DNA from: Thermoanaerobacterales bacterium
Lineage (GTDB): Bacteria > Bacillota > Thermosediminibacteria > Thermosediminibacterales > Tepidanaerobacteraceae
Direction: 5' to 3'
NCBI GenBank assembly: GCA_012840135.1
Contig: DUMA01000024.1
Location: 31,702 to 95,701, forward strand
Length of the DNA: 64,000 nt
In this document: piece after piece, positions 9,398-16,952 of the stretch
How the letters are laid out: each line of letters begins with the position of its first letter
Numbering within the stretch: position 1 is the stretch's first letter
The notes under the pieces: model-generated
What the model was told of the DNA's origin: nothing
Database searches by the model: none
The model's input: only the letters and a program-made list of their open reading frames with translations
Position numbers and translations under genes: made by a program

Positions 9398-10303
9398 ATG
9401 GTCAATAATGGATTTATATTTGACATAAAAAGATATGCTGTGCACGATGGTCCCGGAATCAGGACAACGATATTTCTTAAAGGGTGTCCACTGAGATGCT
9501 GGTGGTGTCACAACCCTGAGGGCATTTCTCAAGCGAAAGCGCTTATGTTTTTTGAATATAAATGCATGCAGTGTAAAACCTGTGCCGGTATTTGCCCGAC
9601 CGGTGCGATATCTTTTGAAAATGGCGTTCATCATATCGACCGCTTCCACTGCAATAATTGCGGCATCTGTTCCGAAGCCTGTCCCACTGAAGCTTTAAGG
9701 CATGCCGGCGAGATAATCACGATTGAAGAACTAATGAAGGAAATTGAAAAAGATGTTTTGCTATACGATAATTCAGGGGGAGGAGTGACCTTTTCCGGAG
9801 GAGAGCCGTTATCTCAGCATAAATTTTTGAGAGAAGCGTTGAGAGAATGTAAGAAGAGAGATATTCATACCGTGCTGGATACATCGGGCTATGCTTCCCC
9901 TGACGTATTTTCCACGGTCCTGGATTATGTCGACGTGTTCCTCGTTGACTTGAAGTTGGCCGATGAGGAAGAACACAAGAAATACACGGGGGTTTCAAAC
10001 AGACTGATTAAAGATAATCTGCGAATGCTGGCGGATGCGGGCAGAGGGAATGATGTCATCTTGCGCTTTCCCGTAATCCCTGGGATAACCGATACTGAGG
10101 AAAATGTTGATGGTCTTGCGGAGTTTGTTTCTTCATTGAAGGGCATACGCGAAATAGACCTGCTTCCTTTCCATGATATCAGCGAGAAGTACCGCAGACT
10201 CGACATGGAATACAGGATGACGGTTCATCATGCTCCATCACAGGAAAAATTAAAGCAAATAAAGCAAAGATTTGAGGAAATCGGGCTGTATGTAAAGATT
10301 TGA
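9398..10303 (+). CDS. Glycyl radical enzyme activating enzyme (radical SAM)
   Basis: 301 residues. The N-terminal YAVHDGPGIRTTIFLKGC is followed by the radical-SAM CX3CX2C motif at Cys30, Cys34 and Cys37 (CPLRCWWC). A ferredoxin-like insert with two CX2CX2CX3C [4Fe-4S] motifs follows (CMQCKTCAGICP and CNNCGICSEACP). GGGVTFSGGEPL is the SAM-binding GGE region. It generates the glycyl radical on the enzyme encoded just upstream. The two-cluster insert is typical of activases for non-PFL glycyl radical enzymes. Confidence 0.93.
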   Translation: MVNNGFIFDIKRYAVHDGPGIRTTIFLKGCPLRCWWCHNPEGISQAKALMFFEYKCMQCKTCAGICPTGAISFENGVHHIDRFHCNNCGICSEACPTEALRHAGEIITIEELMKEIEKDVLLYDNSGGGVTFSGGEPLSQHKFLREALRECKKRDIHTVLDTSGYASPDVFSTVLDYVDVFLVDLKLADEEEHKKYTGVSNRLIKDNLRMLADAGRGNDVILRFPVIPGITDTEENVDGLAEFVSSLKGIREIDLLPFHDISEKYRRLDMEYRMTVHHAPSQEKLKQIKQRFEEIGLYVKI

Positions 10304-10326
10304 TAAAAAAAGTTGGGCAGATGGTC

Positions 10327-10355
10327 TTGAATTATTTTTAATGATATGCTAATAT
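10327..10355 (+). promoter_or_regulatory. Putative sigma-70-type promoter of tRNA-Leu
   Basis: TTGAAT (10327-10332) and TAATAT (10350-10355) are separated by 17 bp and lie 21 bp upstream of the tRNA gene. Confidence 0.5.
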
Positions 10356-10376
10356 ATATAATGCATTGACCGTAGT

Positions 10377-10463
10377 GCCGAAGTGGTGGAATTGGCAGAC
10401 GCGCTAGATTCAGGGTCTAGTGGGCTACGGCCTGTAGGGGTTCGAATCCCCTCTTCGGCACCA
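10377..10463 (+). tRNA. tRNA-Leu (anticodon CAG)
   Basis: An 87-nt class II tRNA with CCA encoded. The acceptor stem pairs GCCGAAG with CTTCGGC (discriminator A). The anticodon stem GCTAGA/TCTAGT encloses TTCAGGG with anticodon CAG, a variable arm follows (GGGCTACGGCCTG), and the T-arm is GGGGTTCGAATCCCC. It is the chromosomal attachment site: the 57 bp from the anticodon stem to CCA are repeated at 52474-52530, so the prophage restores a complete gene on its left side. Confidence 0.97.
10407..10463 (+). other. attL (57-bp core inside tRNA-Leu)
   Basis: Identical to 52474-52530. Identity ends at base 10406 (a against t) and base 10464 (a against g). It spans the 3' side of the anticodon stem-loop through CCA. 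Confidence 0.95.
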
Positions 10464-10478
10464 ATAAAATAGCCAGTT

Positions 10479-11711
10479 CTAAGACTTTGCGGCGTTGCCC
10501 GAAGTCTTCTTTTTTTGCTTACCGTTGCCCGACCGTTGCCTAACAGTACATAAAACAGCCTCAAAAGTCTTCATTGCCTCTTCTTTTTTACCCGGCATGA
10601 GATGACTATAAAGGTCATAGGTATATGATGGCTTTGCATGGCCTAAAATCTCCTGAACGGTATTTATATCAACACCATTAGCGAGAAGTATTGAAGCAAA
10701 GGTATGCCTCATCCCATGTAAAGTAACATTCATATTGAGTTTTTTAGCAATCTCAGAAAATAAGCTCGATGCATAATCCAAGCTCAAGGGATCTCCATTT
10801 TTTTTACAAAATACAAGATTATTATTATGATATTCATCATCGAGTAAAGACATATATTTCATTTGCTCTTTTCTATGTCTTCTTAAAAACTTAGCAAATT
10901 CTTTTGTCATCGGGATAGTTCGTTTACCTTTCTCCGTTTTTGTTCCTTTCTTTTGTTGGCCCTTTCCTCTATATCTAGCATAGCTTTCATTGACATATAT
11001 GACTTTATTTTTAAAATCCAGTTTGTCCCACGTCAGGGCAAGAAGTTCTCCTCTACGCATGCCCGTATGAGCGGCGCCCATATATAACGCTGCATAATCT
11101 TCATTATATTTTTTAGCTTCTTCAATAAAGGTATCCAGTTCCCACGGCTTAAGAAAATTTACTTTAGGATCGTTTTTCGCAGGCCGTTCAACATCATTGC
11201 AGGGATTAACTTTTATTGCTTTCAATGTTTTGACGGCAAAGTCCAATGCAGAATTCAATAAATCATGATGATATTGGAGACTCCTGTTTGAGAGTTTCTT
11301 TCCCCCATCGCTTCCGGTTTTCTTTTTTGCAAGATATTCTTGGATATGGAATGGTTTTAAACTTTGCACTGGAATGTTTGAAAAATAAGGAAGTAAATGA
11401 GCATCAATAATGTATCTGTAATTTTCACAGGTTGTCTGCTCAAGATTCACTAAACAATGCATTTCATACCACTTTTCGATTATATCTCCAACAGTTAATT
11501 CCGAAGGCTCGACATATACTCCGTTCTCCAATTCTTGTATCATCTTGTACATTTCTTTTTCAGCTAATTGTTTATTTTTCCTGTCATTTTTATCCAATCT
11601 TACTGATTTTACAATTCTCTTACGTTCACCCGTCACTGGGTCCCGGCCCATATCGATGACAATGGTCCAGGATGACTTATAGCGTTTTTCAAGATGTCCT
11701 GTAATCTGCAT
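10479..11711 (-). CDS. int: Phage tyrosine integrase
   Basis: About 410 residues in the usual Gram-positive integrase order: N-terminal AP2-like arm-binding domain (KRYKSSWTIVIDMGRDPVTGERKR), SAM-like core-binding domain, and C-terminal catalytic domain. Catalytic residues visible are Arg in HTGMRRGELLAL, HXXR in LHGMRHTFASIL, and His/Tyr in ILGHAKPSYTYDLYSHL. ATG 11711 is chosen because AAGGAG lies 7-8 nt upstream; the longer frame to 11759 lacks one. The gene ends 15 bp from attL. The last residues are a basic, Gly/Asn/Lys-rich tail whose codons contain the arm-type repeats. Confidence 0.95.
   Translation of the reverse strand: MQITGHLEKRYKSSWTIVIDMGRDPVTGERKRIVKSVRLDKNDRKNKQLAEKEMYKMIQELENGVYVEPSELTVGDIIEKWYEMHCLVNLEQTTCENYRYIIDAHLLPYFSNIPVQSLKPFHIQEYLAKKKTGSDGGKKLSNRSLQYHHDLLNSALDFAVKTLKAIKVNPCNDVERPAKNDPKVNFLKPWELDTFIEEAKKYNEDYAALYMGAAHTGMRRGELLALTWDKLDFKNKVIYVNESYARYRGKGQQKKGTKTEKGKRTIPMTKEFAKFLRRHRKEQMKYMSLLDDEYHNNNLVFCKKNGDPLSLDYASSLFSEIAKKLNMNVTLHGMRHTFASILLANGVDINTVQEILGHAKPSYTYDLYSHLMPGKKEEAMKTFEAVLCTVRQRSGNGKQKKKTSGNAAKS
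10481..10517. terminator. Terminator between tRNA-Leu and integrase 3' end
   Basis: A 7-bp stem (AAGACTT 10481-10487, AAGTCTT 10502-10508) is followed by a run of Ts. It could terminate the tRNA transcript entering the prophage. It lies inside the last codons of the integrase gene on the other strand. Confidence 0.5.
10492..10543. repeat. Left arm-type integrase binding repeats
   Basis: GCGTTGCCCGA (10492-10502), CCGTTGCCCGA (10522-10532) and CCGTTGCCTAA (10533-10543) are near-identical direct copies. The last two are in tandem with an 11-bp period. A matching tandem pair sits near attR at 52341-52358. Confidence 0.6.
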
Positions 11712-11806
11712 AATAATTCTCCTTTCTTGAGTTTTTAAAATACTGCCGACGAAATTCATCGGTAGAAATCAATTTGACTTCGTCTGGATGTTAAAATCTG
11801 TATTTT

Positions 11807-12856
11807 TCAAAACGGGACTTCGTAATTTTTATCCTCCTTTCCTGCTGCAATTTGTTTTTTAGCGTTAGTAACTTCTAATTCTTCCCAATCACATAAAAGT
11901 CCATTAATAAAAAAAGTAGTTCGATTTCCACACTTTTCACAATACCTAGCATTTCCTGCTGCTATTGTATTGCAACTTTCCCTAAAATCACTATAATCCC
12001 GCATCTTATCATAATGCCAATCATCTGCGCATTTATTAATTAAATATGTACCGCATATTCGACAATACAAAGCATCTGGAGAAATTTCATCGTTTCCGCA
12101 TTTGGGGCAGATTATAGCACGACCATTTTTATCTAGTTGATAACCATCTTTATATTTCATCTCTCCCTCTCCCCATTTCAGTTTATTTCCACAAATCGGA
12201 CAATAAACAGCTTCTTTAGATATAAAACCATAGCCGCATATTGGGCAACATTTTTGATTGATAAAATCAAAGAAATTTTGATAAATAATAGAGTTTTCAT
12301 CAATATAAACTTTATTCATCCTTAGATCAAATAATTGAGACGCTCTTGTTTTAGCCGCATGTGTTGATAATCCACAATGTTTTTTAATCAATTCATAATT
12401 TGTCCATTTTAATGTTAAGAGCACAGAATAAGGGCTAAGAATTTCAGAAGCAAAAATATTTGCTTCTTTTTCAAGCATTTCATATTCCCTTTTGTTTAAA
12501 CCTCCCCTTGATAAAATTGTATGATTGAATTCTTCTAGATGTTTTAAATAAATATGACCTATTTCATGCATTAAAGTAAACCGTATTCTACCATTTGAAC
12601 GTATTTTATCGTTATATGAAATTGAATATAAACCTTTTTTATATATCGTAAAAGCATCTTCACTTTCATATGCTTCAATAATATCTTTTATTTTAATTTT
12701 ATGTTTTCTTGCATAAAACTCATAAGTACGCAAAGTCCATTTCTTTTTATTAATAATTTTAAGAGGTTCAACAGGTAATTTTTTTATATCGAATTCAACA
12801 ATAAAATCAGCTATTTTATCGCGAACATAATTATAACGATAATCAATTTTTCCCAT
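11807..12856 (-). CDS. ImmA/IrrE family metallopeptidase with C-terminal zinc ribbons
   Basis: About 349 residues from ATG 12856, which overlaps the repressor stop by 14 bp (coupled translation). The zinc protease motif is H97-E-I-G-H101 in LMHEIGHIYLKH. ImmA-type proteases cleave the adjacent CI-like repressor during induction of elements such as ICEBs1; that role is inferred here from the pairing. Unusually, the C-terminal third carries zinc-ribbon repeats: CPICG...CPICG, CPKCG...CRICG and a degenerate third unit ending CEKCG. These may bind nucleic acid or partners. The longer frame to 12943 is rejected because it would run deep into the repressor gene. Confidence 0.85.
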   Translation of the reverse strand: MGKIDYRYNYVRDKIADFIVEFDIKKLPVEPLKIINKKKWTLRTYEFYARKHKIKIKDIIEAYESEDAFTIYKKGLYSISYNDKIRSNGRIRFTLMHEIGHIYLKHLEEFNHTILSRGGLNKREYEMLEKEANIFASEILSPYSVLLTLKWTNYELIKKHCGLSTHAAKTRASQLFDLRMNKVYIDENSIIYQNFFDFINQKCCPICGYGFISKEAVYCPICGNKLKWGEGEMKYKDGYQLDKNGRAIICPKCGNDEISPDALYCRICGTYLINKCADDWHYDKMRDYSDFRESCNTIAAGNARYCEKCGNRTTFFINGLLCDWEELEVTNAKKQIAAGKEDKNYEVPF

Positions 12857-13169
12857 TTTTATCTTTTTCAGCCTCTTCAGCCATGGACTCTGCGAGCTTA
12901 AATAATAATTCTCGTTTTTTAGACGAAAGATTTTTAAAAGCACGAGCTATAGCACGTGTTTCAGCATCCTCTTTTTCTTCAAGACCTAGGAGATAATCAG
13001 TGGTTACATTGAAATATTCTGCGATTTTATTTAAAACCGCATAACTAGGATTTCTTGCGCCGGTTTCATACATGCCTATCATTGAAGTCGTAACTCCAAT
13101 AATTTTACCCAATTCTTCTTGCGTCATTTTCCTATTTAACCTCAACTCTTTTATTTTCTTTCCTACCAT
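12843..13169 (-). CDS. CI-like XRE family phage repressor
   Basis: 108 residues with an N-terminal HTH_3 domain (LRLNRKMTQEELGKIIGVTT, then MIGMYETGARNPS) and a short acidic/coiled C-terminal part that lacks a LexA-type S24 peptidase domain. Lack of self-cleavage fits control by the ImmA-type protease encoded downstream. GGAGGCG lies upstream of the ATG. It likely binds the operator array at 13194-13337 and maintains lysogeny. Confidence 0.9.
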   Translation of the reverse strand: MVGKKIKELRLNRKMTQEELGKIIGVTTSMIGMYETGARNPSYAVLNKIAEYFNVTTDYLLGLEEKEDAETRAIARAFKNLSSKKRELLFKLAESMAEEAEKDKNGKN

Positions 13170-13193
13170 ACATTTTCGCCTCCTTACAACTTT

Positions 13194-13337
13194 GATTTTA
13201 TTATAACCAATAGTTATAATAAAATCAACTCAACTAATAGTGATAAAACAAGCAATCAAGAGTAAATAAAAGAAAATAGCTGATAAATTCTCACTATCAG
13301 TTACAATAGCTCTTGATAAATACAACTGATAGTGTTA
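13194..13337. promoter_or_regulatory. Divergent lysogeny/lytic operator array
   Basis: The repressor/cro intergenic region contains a perfect 14-bp inverted repeat (13194-13207 and 13213-13226, 5-bp spacer). It also has three copies of a shorter site, AACTrATAGTgat: 13232-13244 (+), 13291-13303 (-) and 13324-13336 (+). A palindromic copy, CAACTAATAGTTG, lies at 13561-13573 inside the cro-like gene. This is the likely switch region for CI-like and Cro-like proteins. Confidence 0.7.
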
Positions 13338-13364
13338 ATATAATATTTGAAAGGAGGGAATATA

Positions 13365-13658
13365 ATGGCAAACCACATAACAAAATTAAGAAAAAATGCG
13401 GGTTTTAAAACTGCTAAAATTGCGGCTAAAGCGCTTAACATCAGCGATGGCATGATGTATCAAATGGAAGGCGGTCATAAAAAACCAAGTCCGGAACTTG
13501 CTATAAAAATGTCTAGCTTATTCAAATGTACTTTAGAAGATATTTTTTTACCGTTTAATACAACTAATAGTTGCAAAAAAGATAGTTTGGATCAGTATCT
13601 AAATAAATTTATTGAAATAAAATCATTATCCAAAGAAAGGAGGACAAGCAATGGGTGA
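13365..13658 (+). CDS. Cro-like XRE family regulator
   Basis: 97 residues from ATG 13365, with AAGGAGG 7 nt upstream. HTH_3 domain: KLRKNAGFKTAKIAAKALN, ISDGMMYQMEGGHKKPSPE. The recognition region differs from the divergent repressor. First gene of the rightward early operon. An internal copy of the operator palindrome (13561-13573) may give autoregulation. Confidence 0.85.
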   Translation: MANHITKLRKNAGFKTAKIAAKALNISDGMMYQMEGGHKKPSPELAIKMSSLFKCTLEDIFLPFNTTNSCKKDSLDQYLNKFIEIKSLSKERRTSNG

Positions 13659-14439
13659 AGTTGTCAGATTGCAAATACAAAACCAAGAACACAAATTAAC
13701 AATCAAAGAATATCAAGGTCAAAGAGTGGTGACCTTTAAGGAAATCGATGAGGTTCATGAAAGACCGGAAGGCACAGCAAAAAGAAATTTCAGAAAGAAC
13801 AGAAACAAGTTTATAGAAAATGAGGATTTTTTTGAGCTAGACCAACCGGACGAAATTCGTTCCCTTGGTTTTGAAAGACCGCAAGGCGGAACTCCTGAAA
13901 AAGTAATTCTTATTACCGAATCCGGCTATCTTATGCTGGTGAAATCCTTTACCGATGACTTGGCTTGGCAGGTCCAGCGGCAATTAGTCAACAATTATTT
14001 CCGGGTAAAAGAAGTGAAATCTAAACCCAAAACTGACCTTAAAAGCATTGAACTTGAAGCCCGGCTCAAAAACGCCAGAGCCAGAGAAGCCAATATCCTT
14101 CTTAAAATAGCGGACAAGCCTGAAGTGCCGACTGAATTTAAACAAGTTTTATACTCACATGCAAGCCAGATAATTGCTGGTCATCCTTTACTCCCGTTAC
14201 CGGAGACTGAAAAAACTTATACCGCGGAAGAGATAGCAAAAGAATTAGGTATATCTGCCAATATGGTCGGCAGGATCGCAAATAAACACGGTATCAAGAC
14301 TCCTGAATACGGTATATATGTATGGGACAAGTCTCCGCACTCACCAAAACAAGTGCAAGCCTGGCGGTATAACGAAGCCGGCAGAGAAAGAATAAAAGAA
14401 CTTTGTACGAAGACGAAAGAAGGTGATTCATGTTGTTAA
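13651..14439 (+). CDS. Phage antirepressor, ORF6N-type N-terminal domain
   Basis: 262 residues. The N-terminal domain (VVTFKEIDEVHERPEGTAKR, FRKNRNKFIENEDFFEL, ITESGYLMLVKSFTDDLAWQVQRQLVNNYF) is typical of ORF6N/KilA-N-type antirepressors. The C-terminal part contains a helix-turn-helix (TYTAEEIAKELGISANMVGR). GGAGGACAAGC precedes the ATG, and the gene overlaps the cro-like gene by 8 bp. Such proteins counter the phage repressor during induction. A second family member lies at 15913. Confidence 0.85.
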   Translation: MGEVVRLQIQNQEHKLTIKEYQGQRVVTFKEIDEVHERPEGTAKRNFRKNRNKFIENEDFFELDQPDEIRSLGFERPQGGTPEKVILITESGYLMLVKSFTDDLAWQVQRQLVNNYFRVKEVKSKPKTDLKSIELEARLKNARAREANILLKIADKPEVPTEFKQVLYSHASQIIAGHPLLPLPETEKTYTAEEIAKELGISANMVGRIANKHGIKTPEYGIYVWDKSPHSPKQVQAWRYNEAGRERIKELCTKTKEGDSCC

Positions 14440-14639
14440 AAATAACTACTCAATTCATACCCGAGGGCTACGTAACAAACTATGTGGGCACTGATGAGAA
14501 AGAAGCGAAAATTGATATTCAATTTGATGTAAAACACCAGACAAGACTTGTCATATTAGCATTAGAAAGCATACTTGGATACCTCAAAGAACAACCGGAA
14601 GAAGCGGAAGAAGCGGAAGAAGCGGAGGCGAATGCATGA
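14430..14639 (+). CDS. Small acidic phage protein of unknown function
   Basis: 69 residues starting 10 bp inside the previous gene after AAGGTGATTC. It ends in an Ala/Glu repeat (EEAEEAEEAEA) encoded by a GAAGCG triplet-pair repeat. No family recognised. The tight overlap with both neighbours supports it as a real gene. Confidence 0.65.
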   Translation: MLLKITTQFIPEGYVTNYVGTDEKEAKIDIQFDVKHQTRLVILALESILGYLKEQPEEAEEAEEAEANA

Positions 14640-14827
14640 AAGCTGCATTGACAATAAAAGAAGCAGCCGAATATCTCAGCTGCAGTCAATGGTCGATGTA
14701 TGAACTTATCTATAGAAAGAAAGTAAAGCATTTCAGGATAGGGCGAAGGATACTAATCCCGATAAAAGAACTCGACGAGTTCATAAATGCAGGCGGGACA
14801 GAAAAATTGGGAGGTATAGAACAATGA
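14636..14827 (+). CDS. Excisionase-family helix-turn-helix protein
   Basis: 63 residues, essentially one HTH_17 (MerR-like winged helix) domain: LTIKEAAEYLSCSQWSMYEL, then KHFRIGRRILIPIKELDEFI. Such proteins act as Xis (directionality) factors or small regulators. The overlap of 4 bp with each neighbour fits an early operon. It is a candidate partner of the tyrosine integrase for excision. Confidence 0.8.
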   Translation: MKAALTIKEAAEYLSCSQWSMYELIYRKKVKHFRIGRRILIPIKELDEFINAGGTEKLGGIEQ

Positions 14828-15333
14828 AACAAAGGCAGATAACCAAAGATCAATTTGAAAAATTTCTCAAGGCCAATAACCTCACGATAAAAATTATCCC
14901 GGTCTGGGAAGGTGCCACAGACAGATACAAAATGGAAGTCTATTACAAAGGGCACCTGATCGCCGATGGTAACGAGTTTTACAAAAAAGAACCGAATTAT
15001 ACTTGGGCCTATGAATACATCATGGATCTCACCGGTAGCTATGAATGGGAAAAATATGTTGATGTTGAAAGGTTCAAGACAATTGAGGAAATCGAAGAAA
15101 TTGAAGAAATTGAGGAAGATATGAGAAGGATGGAAGAAATAAAAGTTAATCTTACAAAGGACGAAGTACTTAACTTATTAACTGCTGCACAATGTTTAAG
15201 CGAACGCAAGCAAAAAACATTAAAGTTATATCAAGATATCAACCTTAGTGAAAATTTTCAAAATTCAACTATAGAAGAAATAAAATTGCTTGACTCCGCA
15301 TATAAAAAGCTGTTTCAGGCACTACTTTACTAA
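14824..15333 (+). CDS. Hypothetical early phage protein
   Basis: 169 residues, no family recognised. It has a mixed N-terminal region (YKMEVYYKGHLIADGNEFYK) and a Glu/Ile repeat in the middle (EEIEEIEEIEED, encoded by a GAAATTGAA repeat). The C-terminus appears helical. The ATG overlaps the stop of the upstream gene. Confidence 0.7.
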   Translation: MKQRQITKDQFEKFLKANNLTIKIIPVWEGATDRYKMEVYYKGHLIADGNEFYKKEPNYTWAYEYIMDLTGSYEWEKYVDVERFKTIEEIEEIEEIEEDMRRMEEIKVNLTKDEVLNLLTAAQCLSERKQKTLKLYQDINLSENFQNSTIEEIKLLDSAYKKLFQALLY

Positions 15334-15380
15334 TACCCAAAATTTTTGAATAAAAAGTGGACAAGGGGGAGGTGAGGAGA

Positions 15381-15545
15381 GTGGAAAAATATCAAGTTGA
15401 ATTTAAGCAACAAATAAAAATAGCGGAAAAGATTATACGACTACTGGAAGATGAAAATGTTAAAATTGCTGATGTGCCTAAAATATGTGAAAAAGTAATT
15501 TCACTTTCTGGTAAATCGCCAGTTAAATGGACCGAAATGGATTAA
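15381..15545 (+). CDS. Small hypothetical phage protein
   Basis: 54 residues from GTG 15381, with GGGGGAGGTGAGGA upstream; a GTG at 15357 is possible but has no site. Lys/Glu-rich and probably helical. No family recognised. It converges with the minus-strand gene at 15542-15742 and overlaps it by 4 bp. Confidence 0.6.
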   Translation: MEKYQVEFKQQIKIAEKIIRLLEDENVKIADVPKICEKVISLSGKSPVKWTEMD

Positions 15546-15742
15546 CGTTTATACTTTTGTGTTAAATTAGGATTTTCAATGTCCGGAACACCTCTAACAA
15601 GATGGTATATATCGCTTAAATATGCTCTTATCTTTGACATATTTTCTACAGGTCTATCCGGTTCTAAGGTTATTAAATCTTTTTGAATAAGGGTAATAAC
15701 TAAATCTTTAGCAATATCTATACTCTGTTTTTCATCGGGCAT
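15542..15742 (-). CDS. Small hypothetical protein on the opposite strand of the early region
   Basis: 66 residues (MPDEKQSIDIAKDLVITLIQ...). GGAGGT stands 10 nt upstream of the ATG on the minus strand. It is the only minus-strand gene between 13.2 and 29.8 kb. No family recognised. The orientation suggests expression in the lysogen or antisense interplay with the early operon. Confidence 0.6.
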   Translation of the reverse strand: MPDEKQSIDIAKDLVITLIQKDLITLEPDRPVENMSKIRAYLSDIYHLVRGVPDIENPNLTQKYKR

Positions 15743-15912
15743 TTTTCATACCTCCAGGTTGTTTCATTACAAATTTCTTCCAGTAGTCGCATTTAAAATA
15801 TGATACTCGTTTTGGTTCTTAAGCGATTAATTTCTTGTTCAACTTCCTTTAATTTTTGAATCTCTTTTCATCTCCTCCAAGGAACATTTTACCACAGAAA
15901 GGGGACGAGTTT
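15743..15912. other. 170-bp gap in the early operon
   Basis: No supportable gene. Short frames on the minus strand encode Lys/Glu-rich peptides (for example EIQKLKEVEQEINRL and RVSYFKCDYWKKFVMKQPGG) but lack start codons. They may be decayed pieces of small phage genes. Confidence 0.4.
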
Positions 15913-16713
15913 ATGAATAATTTAATCCCTATCGAATACGAAAAAAAAAGAGTATTAACAACCCAGCAACTGGCTGAGGTTTATGAAACCGACGCCAACA
16001 ATATCAGCAAGAATTTCTCCAACAACAAAGATCGTTTTGTTGAAGGACGAGATTATTATTTTCTTCAAGGCGAGGAATTAAAGGAATTTAAAAGGTTGTT
16101 GAATGATATTCCAGAACCTATTAAATTCGCTCCACAGTTGTATCTTTGGACCGAGCGTGGGGCATCCCGTCATTGTAAAATTCTCGATACTGATCGAGCA
16201 TGGCAGCAGTTCGATATTCTTCAGGAAACATATTTCCGAGTAAAAGAACAACATATAGCCCTCAGTCAACTCAGCCCGGAGCTCCAGATGTTCAAAAGAA
16301 TATTCGATGCAGTAGCAAATGCGGAATTAAAACTAAAAGAAGTTGAAGGAAAGGTCCATGAAGTAGGCAAAATCGCAACGGCAGCCCAGGAAACAGTCCA
16401 AAGCATAAAAGAAACAATCATTCACACCGATAAAGACTGGCGAGACTGGGTTAATTCACAGATTACAAAAATATGTTTCAAGAGCAAAGATTATAAAGAA
16501 AAATGGAATGAAACTTATAGATTACTAGAGGAAAGGGCGAAATGCCGGCTTGGGGTAAGGCTGGACAACTTAAAGGAAAGACTTATGCAGGCCGGGGCCC
16601 GAACCACCGAAATAAAAAACACAAATTACTTGGATGTAATAGAGGAAGATGTCCGGCTTAAAGAAATCTACACGGCCATCATAAAGGAAATGGCCATAAA
16701 ATACATAGCTTAG
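15913..16713 (+). CDS. Second phage antirepressor, ORF6N-ORF6C
   Basis: About 266 residues from ATG 15913, with AAAGGGG upstream; 15856 lacks a site. N-terminal ORF6N domain: RVLTTQQLAEVYETDANNIS, NFSNNKDRFVEGRDYYFLQG, LYLWTERGASRHCKILDTDR. C-terminal ORF6C domain: TDKDWRDWVNSQITKICFKS, through RLDNLKERLMQAGARTTEI. The two-domain layout is that of classic phage antirepressors. Having two different ORF6N proteins suggests layered control of induction, or control of two targets. Confidence 0.88.
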   Translation: MNNLIPIEYEKKRVLTTQQLAEVYETDANNISKNFSNNKDRFVEGRDYYFLQGEELKEFKRLLNDIPEPIKFAPQLYLWTERGASRHCKILDTDRAWQQFDILQETYFRVKEQHIALSQLSPELQMFKRIFDAVANAELKLKEVEGKVHEVGKIATAAQETVQSIKETIIHTDKDWRDWVNSQITKICFKSKDYKEKWNETYRLLEERAKCRLGVRLDNLKERLMQAGARTTEIKNTNYLDVIEEDVRLKEIYTAIIKEMAIKYIA

Positions 16714-16727
16714 GGTAGGTGATAATA

Positions 16728-16952
16728 TTGAAAAATCCTAAGAAAATTGACTTCGCAAATATAGAAGTAAATTTATGTGTCACTCCCGAAAACAAAAGCA
16801 TAGTAAAAAAAGCCATGGAACAGTTTGCTATTGTTGGTGCCATTGGGCCGTATGAGCATAAAGAAATTATCAATAGAATCAATGAAGTCAAAGACAAGGA
16901 GGTGATTGAGAAATGGCCACAGCAAATTGCACGGCATGCGGTAGACAGATAA
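16728..16952 (+). CDS. Small hypothetical phage protein
   Basis: About 74 residues from TTG 16728, with TAGGTGATA upstream; GTG 16719 is the alternative. No family recognised. Its last 40 bp overlap the next gene, whose own ribosome site (AAGGAGGTGATTG) lies inside this frame. Confidence 0.6.
   Translation: MKNPKKIDFANIEVNLCVTPENKSIVKKAMEQFAIVGAIGPYEHKEIINRINEVKDKEVIEKWPQQIARHAVDR

Noticed and set aside
10349..10564. Minus-strand frame of 71 codons covering tRNA-Leu
   Set aside because: It is the antisense reading of the tRNA and integrase end; such tRNA-derived peptides are a known artefact.
14590..14630. GAAGCG repeat and the GAAATTGAA repeat at 15085-15115
   Set aside because: Short in-frame codon repeats giving Ala/Glu and Ile/Glu runs; not CRISPR or iteron-like. 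No CRISPR array is present in the window.
15743..15912. Minus-strand peptides such as RVSYFKCDYWKKFVMKQPGG
   Set aside because: No usable start codon; at best decayed gene pieces.
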